DNA from: Zhengitettix transpicula
Taxonomy: Eukaryota > Arthropoda > Insecta > Orthoptera > Tetrigidae
Assembly: GCA_037074705.1 (NCBI GenBank)
Contig: CM073591.1
Coordinates: 93,035,532 to 93,099,531, forward strand
Reading direction: 5' to 3'
DNA length: 64,000 nt
Positions 60,222 through 64,000 of the stretch are shown in pieces (the first letter of the stretch is position 1; every line of letters begins with the position of its first letter). Below the pieces are notes generated by a model. The model worked only from the letters and a program-made list of their open reading frames with translations. It ran no database searches and was not told the DNA's origin. Made by a program: the position numbers and the translations under genes.

Positions 60222-61123
60222 TGTAATTCCAATTGATTAATTAATTAATTGTTTTTAAATATATTTGAATTGTTAGCGAACAGTTTGTATTATAGCGAGA
60301 GCGAGCAGAGCGACAATGAGTGGTAAGCTCTGTTCCTATTATTGAGAGCGCGGAAGGGCGTTTACGTGCGCAAAAGCATAGTCAGTTGGCAGTCAGCAGC
60401 AAGGAGCGAAAGTCAAAAGTCTAATTTGAGGAGCGAAAGAGTAAAGTCTACAGCGAGGAGTGAAATAGACATTTTAAAATAAATCTTTACTGAGCTACTT
60501 TGCAGTTTCAATCGAAACCGATCAGTAAATCGGTAAAAGACTATAAAAAAATCTGCAACTCGTAAGATTCCTGTAAGCAATCAGCCATCAGATAGCTGAC
60601 CAATTTGGAGAGGATCATCCGAGTTCCTGGGAGCCTAAAAATTCCATAAGTGTAGAATCTGTGAGAAAAACTTAGAATCTGTGTAAAGATTATGAAATAT
60701 AGTGCACTTTTTGAAGCACTAAAAGAATGCTGGTACCAGCCAAACAATACGTAAGTAACAAAACCTTAATAAAAGTCTGTAAACGCTAACTCGAAGGTTA
60801 AAGTCAGATTTCGTTCGTTTTTCGTGTAGTTTTTCTTTCATTTATTAGCACATTATTTTCAAGTAAACTTTCATTTGTATTTTTAATCAGATCATTCAAT
60901 AATATTCACTGTAAATCATCAAACCCAGCAAAAGGCCCTGAGAGAACAGATCTCAAATTTTGTTTGTAATTGTCTTTTACCATTGAAAGCCACTTAAGGA
61001 AAATAAATTATTTTGTTTGTTAATTTTTTATCTTTTTCATTTAAATAACCTCACATTGTTAATTATTACAAATTGGCACCACAACGCGGGGCAAATTAAA
61101 TCGTTAAATTGTTGATTATTACA
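60222..61123 (+). mobile_element. Solo LTR, family B, copy B6
   Basis: It starts tgtaattccaattg after a TA tract and ends ttgttgattattaca before atat, so atat is duplicated (60218-60221 and 61124-61127). Landmarks are a minisatellite of the type ggagcgaaagtcaaaagtct (60395-60470), GGTACCAG (60732-60739), GTAAGTA (60751-60757), gtcagatttcg, aaacccagcaaaaggccctg (60938), and attaca-aat-tggcacc (61065-61080) followed by acaacgcggggc. The length is 902 bp. No gag/pol adjoins it. Confidence 0.85.
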
Positions 61124-61127
61124 ATAT

Positions 61128-62718
61128 ATATCTATTATGATAGAATGTGTACTCAGTGAAGGAAAAGTAATAGTTAATTTCAATAGTTTCAAAAACGTTA
61201 CGTTAATATGTAAGGATGAATCTTGGATAAGTGGGGTAGAATGTGTGGATTTATTTTTATGTCGGCCTGTAATTTACGGTATTGTGCGTGTATAACACCG
61301 GTGTTCGGCGGGTTGTATTTCAGAATGGACACCCTACTGTTTTTAATGAAGTATATAATTTTTTAAACGAAGATGTAAACAGAAATTTTTAACTAAACAC
61401 TGCTTAACTTTAAGAATTTAAGTTTTGTTGATAATTTAAGTTGCTGTTTAGTGGATATAGTAGTCACAATTCACTGTAGGTTTCTGGTGTTTAATAACAT
61501 TTTCTAAATTTTTAATAATTGTTAATTTTTTTAAAAACGTTTCTCCTTCAATTATACTTTTAGAACGAAGACTTAGAAAACCTATGGAAAAACATATATT
61601 TTGTAGTTTCTAGCCGTAATATAATGAATATAAGTTCAGATTTTTCAATTATACTTATAAAACACTCAAGAAACGACGTATTGAAAGAAGTTTTAATTTA
61701 TTGTTTTCATGAGGGTAAGGCAAATTAACTTGCCAATTGTTTGTCTTGTCCGATATTCAGTTTCTGTAATAAAGCAGAACTTGCAGGGTTTCGGAATTAC
61801 TGTTCTCGTAAATGGGTTGAGTTCTCATGTCCATTTAGTATTCTCGATTTTACTGCTGCCAATATTAGCTTGACTGAACCAGTAAAGGAAGCCTTGTAGG
61901 TCATTCTAGATGAGATTAAATTCGATGTTTGCACAAGGCTTCTAAATCTGATAAAATGAGCCGCACTTAGACATAGTGTTTTATTAGAGATTGATATATA
62001 AGTCTTTAACGCTGTAATTTAATACATCTGAATTACATCTTGTTAAATATTTATCTTTGGGCAAAATATTCATGGTATTTTAAGATAATTATCCATTTTG
62101 ATACAACTCTATCGACAAATTTAATGAAATAGCTCTTCTATAAAATGATTATTGTCAATATTTTTAAGTTAAACCTTTTATAGGATGGTTAATGAACTAC
62201 TGTTCATAAGTAATAGAGTGAATAATTTATTTATTGGTATTAATAAAAATAATATTTATAAAGTGAACAATCCCATAATTTTTTTCAATTTTTTTGTAAC
62301 TATCTATAACGCACGAAGCGAAGAATTTTCAACTAATATATAAATTTTTACTTCTATCGTATGTAATCCTTAAAAAATAATATTGAAATACTTACAAAAT
62401 AGAAAATACTGATGTCATATATATTAAAAAATTAAAATAAATTAAAAATCAGCAGGATTTCTCCAAACGTTGCAATGTTTTTTAATATTGTTTTATTATA
62501 TATCTACGTATAGGCACAAAACATTTCTTAGCAATCAACTTTCTTAGGGGTTCGTGTCCTATTCTTTGGTAACTCTTGCTGACCTTAAGTTTCAATTCCA
62601 GATCCCGCCCTATTACTATTGTAGATCATCCCTATTGCTTAATGAAGTCTTTCAATTGCACTCATGACTCCAAAATTACGTGAGCATAAGATAGTGGTAA
62701 ATAAGTCTCTCGGCTAAG
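61128..62718. other. AT-rich stretch, nothing seen
   Basis: No feature can be supported before the reverse-transcriptase relic at 62719. Confidence 0.5.
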
Positions 62719-63551
62719 TCAACAACCGTGAGGTTGGATGGCAGAAGCTTCCCACTCTTCTCGCCTCTCTGCCTTCCTTTTTATCTCGTAATATGAAGTA
62801 CAGTTCTTGTCTCTTATTATTTGTATAACGTACTCCAGCCTGCGTCTTCCTCTACCATTCTTGCCCACTATTGCTCCCTCAATTATGTTCTTCAGCAGTC
62901 CATTGTGCCGAAGGATATCGCCTACCAACTGGGCTCGTATTCTTTGTTTCATGAAAAATTTTTCTTCTCCTATTCTTACGTCCCTGTTCGTGACCATGTT
63001 CAGCCGATTTTCATAATTCTCCTATAGCTCCAGGCTTCAAAAGCTTCTTCATTTCTCTTTCTCCTATTGTCCAGGATTCGCTGCCGTACTGTACAATACT
63101 CCATACGTAGGTCTTCAATATGTTTTTCCACACTACGAGACATGCTTTTTGTATTAAGTAATTTCTTATTAATATTATAAAATTTAATCTTGGCCTGAGA
63201 AATTCTGCTTATTATTTCTTTGTAACTTTTTCCACCGCTCATTATTTTCCTACCCACATAATTTCTCCACTTCTTGCAGTGTTTCGTCACTGACTTTTAC
63301 TGCTGTATGGTTTTCTCTCTATCTACTGCATACCAGAATTTTTGTTTTCTATATGTTTATTCGAATATTTAATTCCTGCTCCATTATTCTGTTCATTTTT
63401 CTTAAGATTCTTTCACTTTATGGAACTATTGCTATGTCATCTACGAACCACAACATACCCGTCTTGTCACAATGAATTGTGACGGAATTTTCTCTTACCC
63501 TGTCAGTCGCCTTCTGTACATACAGATTGAATAGGAGAGGAAGCAACCTCG
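62719..63551 (-). pseudogene. Decayed LINE reverse transcriptase, second family
   Basis: The minus strand from about 63551 reads LLPLLFNLYVQKATDRVREN, then MLWFVDDIAIV, whose FVDD (63436-63447) is the RT catalytic box with V in place of A. It then has several in-frame stops. From 63290 it reads KSYKEIISRISQAKIKFYNI. Near 63100-63040 the true frame shifts (TYVWSIVQYGSESWTIGERE), then returns to EAFEAWSYRRIMKI, then shifts again to the open stretch 62997-62719 (RAQLVGDILRHNGLLKNIIE, GRGRRRLEYVIQIIRD). These are the palm, thumb and C-terminal domain of a non-LTR retrotransposon different from the one at 49.6 kb. At least two frameshifts and four stops make it dead. Confidence 0.82.
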
Positions 63552-64000
63552 CCTATTTGGATATGAGTTTTTTCCTCTTTGCTGCCACAGCGAATTATTA
63601 CAATTTCACTTCATGTTAAAGATGATTCTTCGTTCTCTAAAACTGATAAGATATGTGTTAATATTTAATTGATTATTTTTCTCTCCAATATGCCATTACG
63701 TCAACCAAATCTGAGTCAAAGATTCTATTACCCACGATTAAAAACAACCAGCAACGACTCCAGCTCGCATAACAAATATAATAACCATTTTTTAAAACAC
63801 ACGACAAAATAAATATTTATAATTTACTAATTCTATTTCAGTCCAAAATAAGTAATATTGGTTATATACACTCAAGGTAGAAAAAAGAACCTCCTCGTCG
63901 TAACCTCTCCGGCATATTCTCCATCAAGAAGTTTTCCCACTATTATTGAAGCAAACAAAAGTGACTCCTATATAAATTTGTAGTACATGACACCTATTAA
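63552..64000. other. AT-rich stretch, nothing seen
   Basis: Upstream parts of the LINE relic, if present, are too decayed to read. Nothing else was found. Confidence 0.45.

Noticed and set aside
60222..61123. TRIM (miniature LTR element with two short LTRs around a PBS)
   Set aside because: A PBS-like site is present, but I see no terminal direct repeats within the unit and no polypurine tract. A solo LTR with a captured PBS fits better.

Overview
This window reads as intergenic or intronic DNA from a large, AT-rich, repeat-laden insect genome. A polyneopteran such as a cockroach or termite is plausible from the repeat style, but this is a low-confidence guess. The evidence is eukaryotic: non-LTR reverse-transcriptase relics with insect-type C-terminal domains, tRNA-derived SINEs, a Tc1/mariner-type element with TA duplications, long (TA)n and (CA)n tracts, solo LTRs, and no compact or operon-like coding. 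I found no convincing host exon, rRNA gene, intact tRNA gene or CRISPR array. Every protein-like signal comes from broken retroelements.

Layout. 0-5.5 kb: family A retroposons (341, 1656) and a TA-flanked mariner-type element (4641-5178). 5-10 kb: a GC-richer island (7320-7620) and a frameshifted LINE ORF1 with a CCHC knuckle (about 8280-9682, minus), which runs only to the start of ORF2. 10.8-11.9 kb: two tandem family A copies. 14.0-14.9 kb: a LINE 3' end with an (ATCT)n tail. 21.1-21.8 and 45.0-45.7 kb: two solo LTRs of family C. 24.2-25.0 kb: a third LTR type (G). 29.1-30.0, 36.0-37.0, 38.4-39.5, about 42.0-43.6, 56.8-57.9 and 60.2-61.1 kb: six copies of LTR family B, mostly inserted at ATAT. 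30-35 and 46-53 kb: more family A copies, often in close pairs. 49.6-50.7 and 62.7-63.6 kb: two further decayed LINE reverse transcriptases. Foldback or Penelope-like terminal fragments lie at 5.3, 21.2, 31.1, 37.8, 40.9, 49.3 and 53.7 kb.

Two patterns stand out. Family A is a dense retroposon of about 540 bp (14 copies) with 12-13 bp target duplications and poly(A), but no recognisable Pol III promoter, and its sense RNA would be rich in hairpins. Separately, four loci share an exact CTGANGA-17 nt-GAAAC arrangement resembling the hammerhead ribozyme core known from Penelope-like elements. Single-copy GC-richer islands (about 7.4, 20.3, 25.5, 33.0, 51.0 and 54.7 kb) are the only candidates here for conserved host regulatory DNA. 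Stretches not listed as features are AT-rich sequence in which I see nothing.
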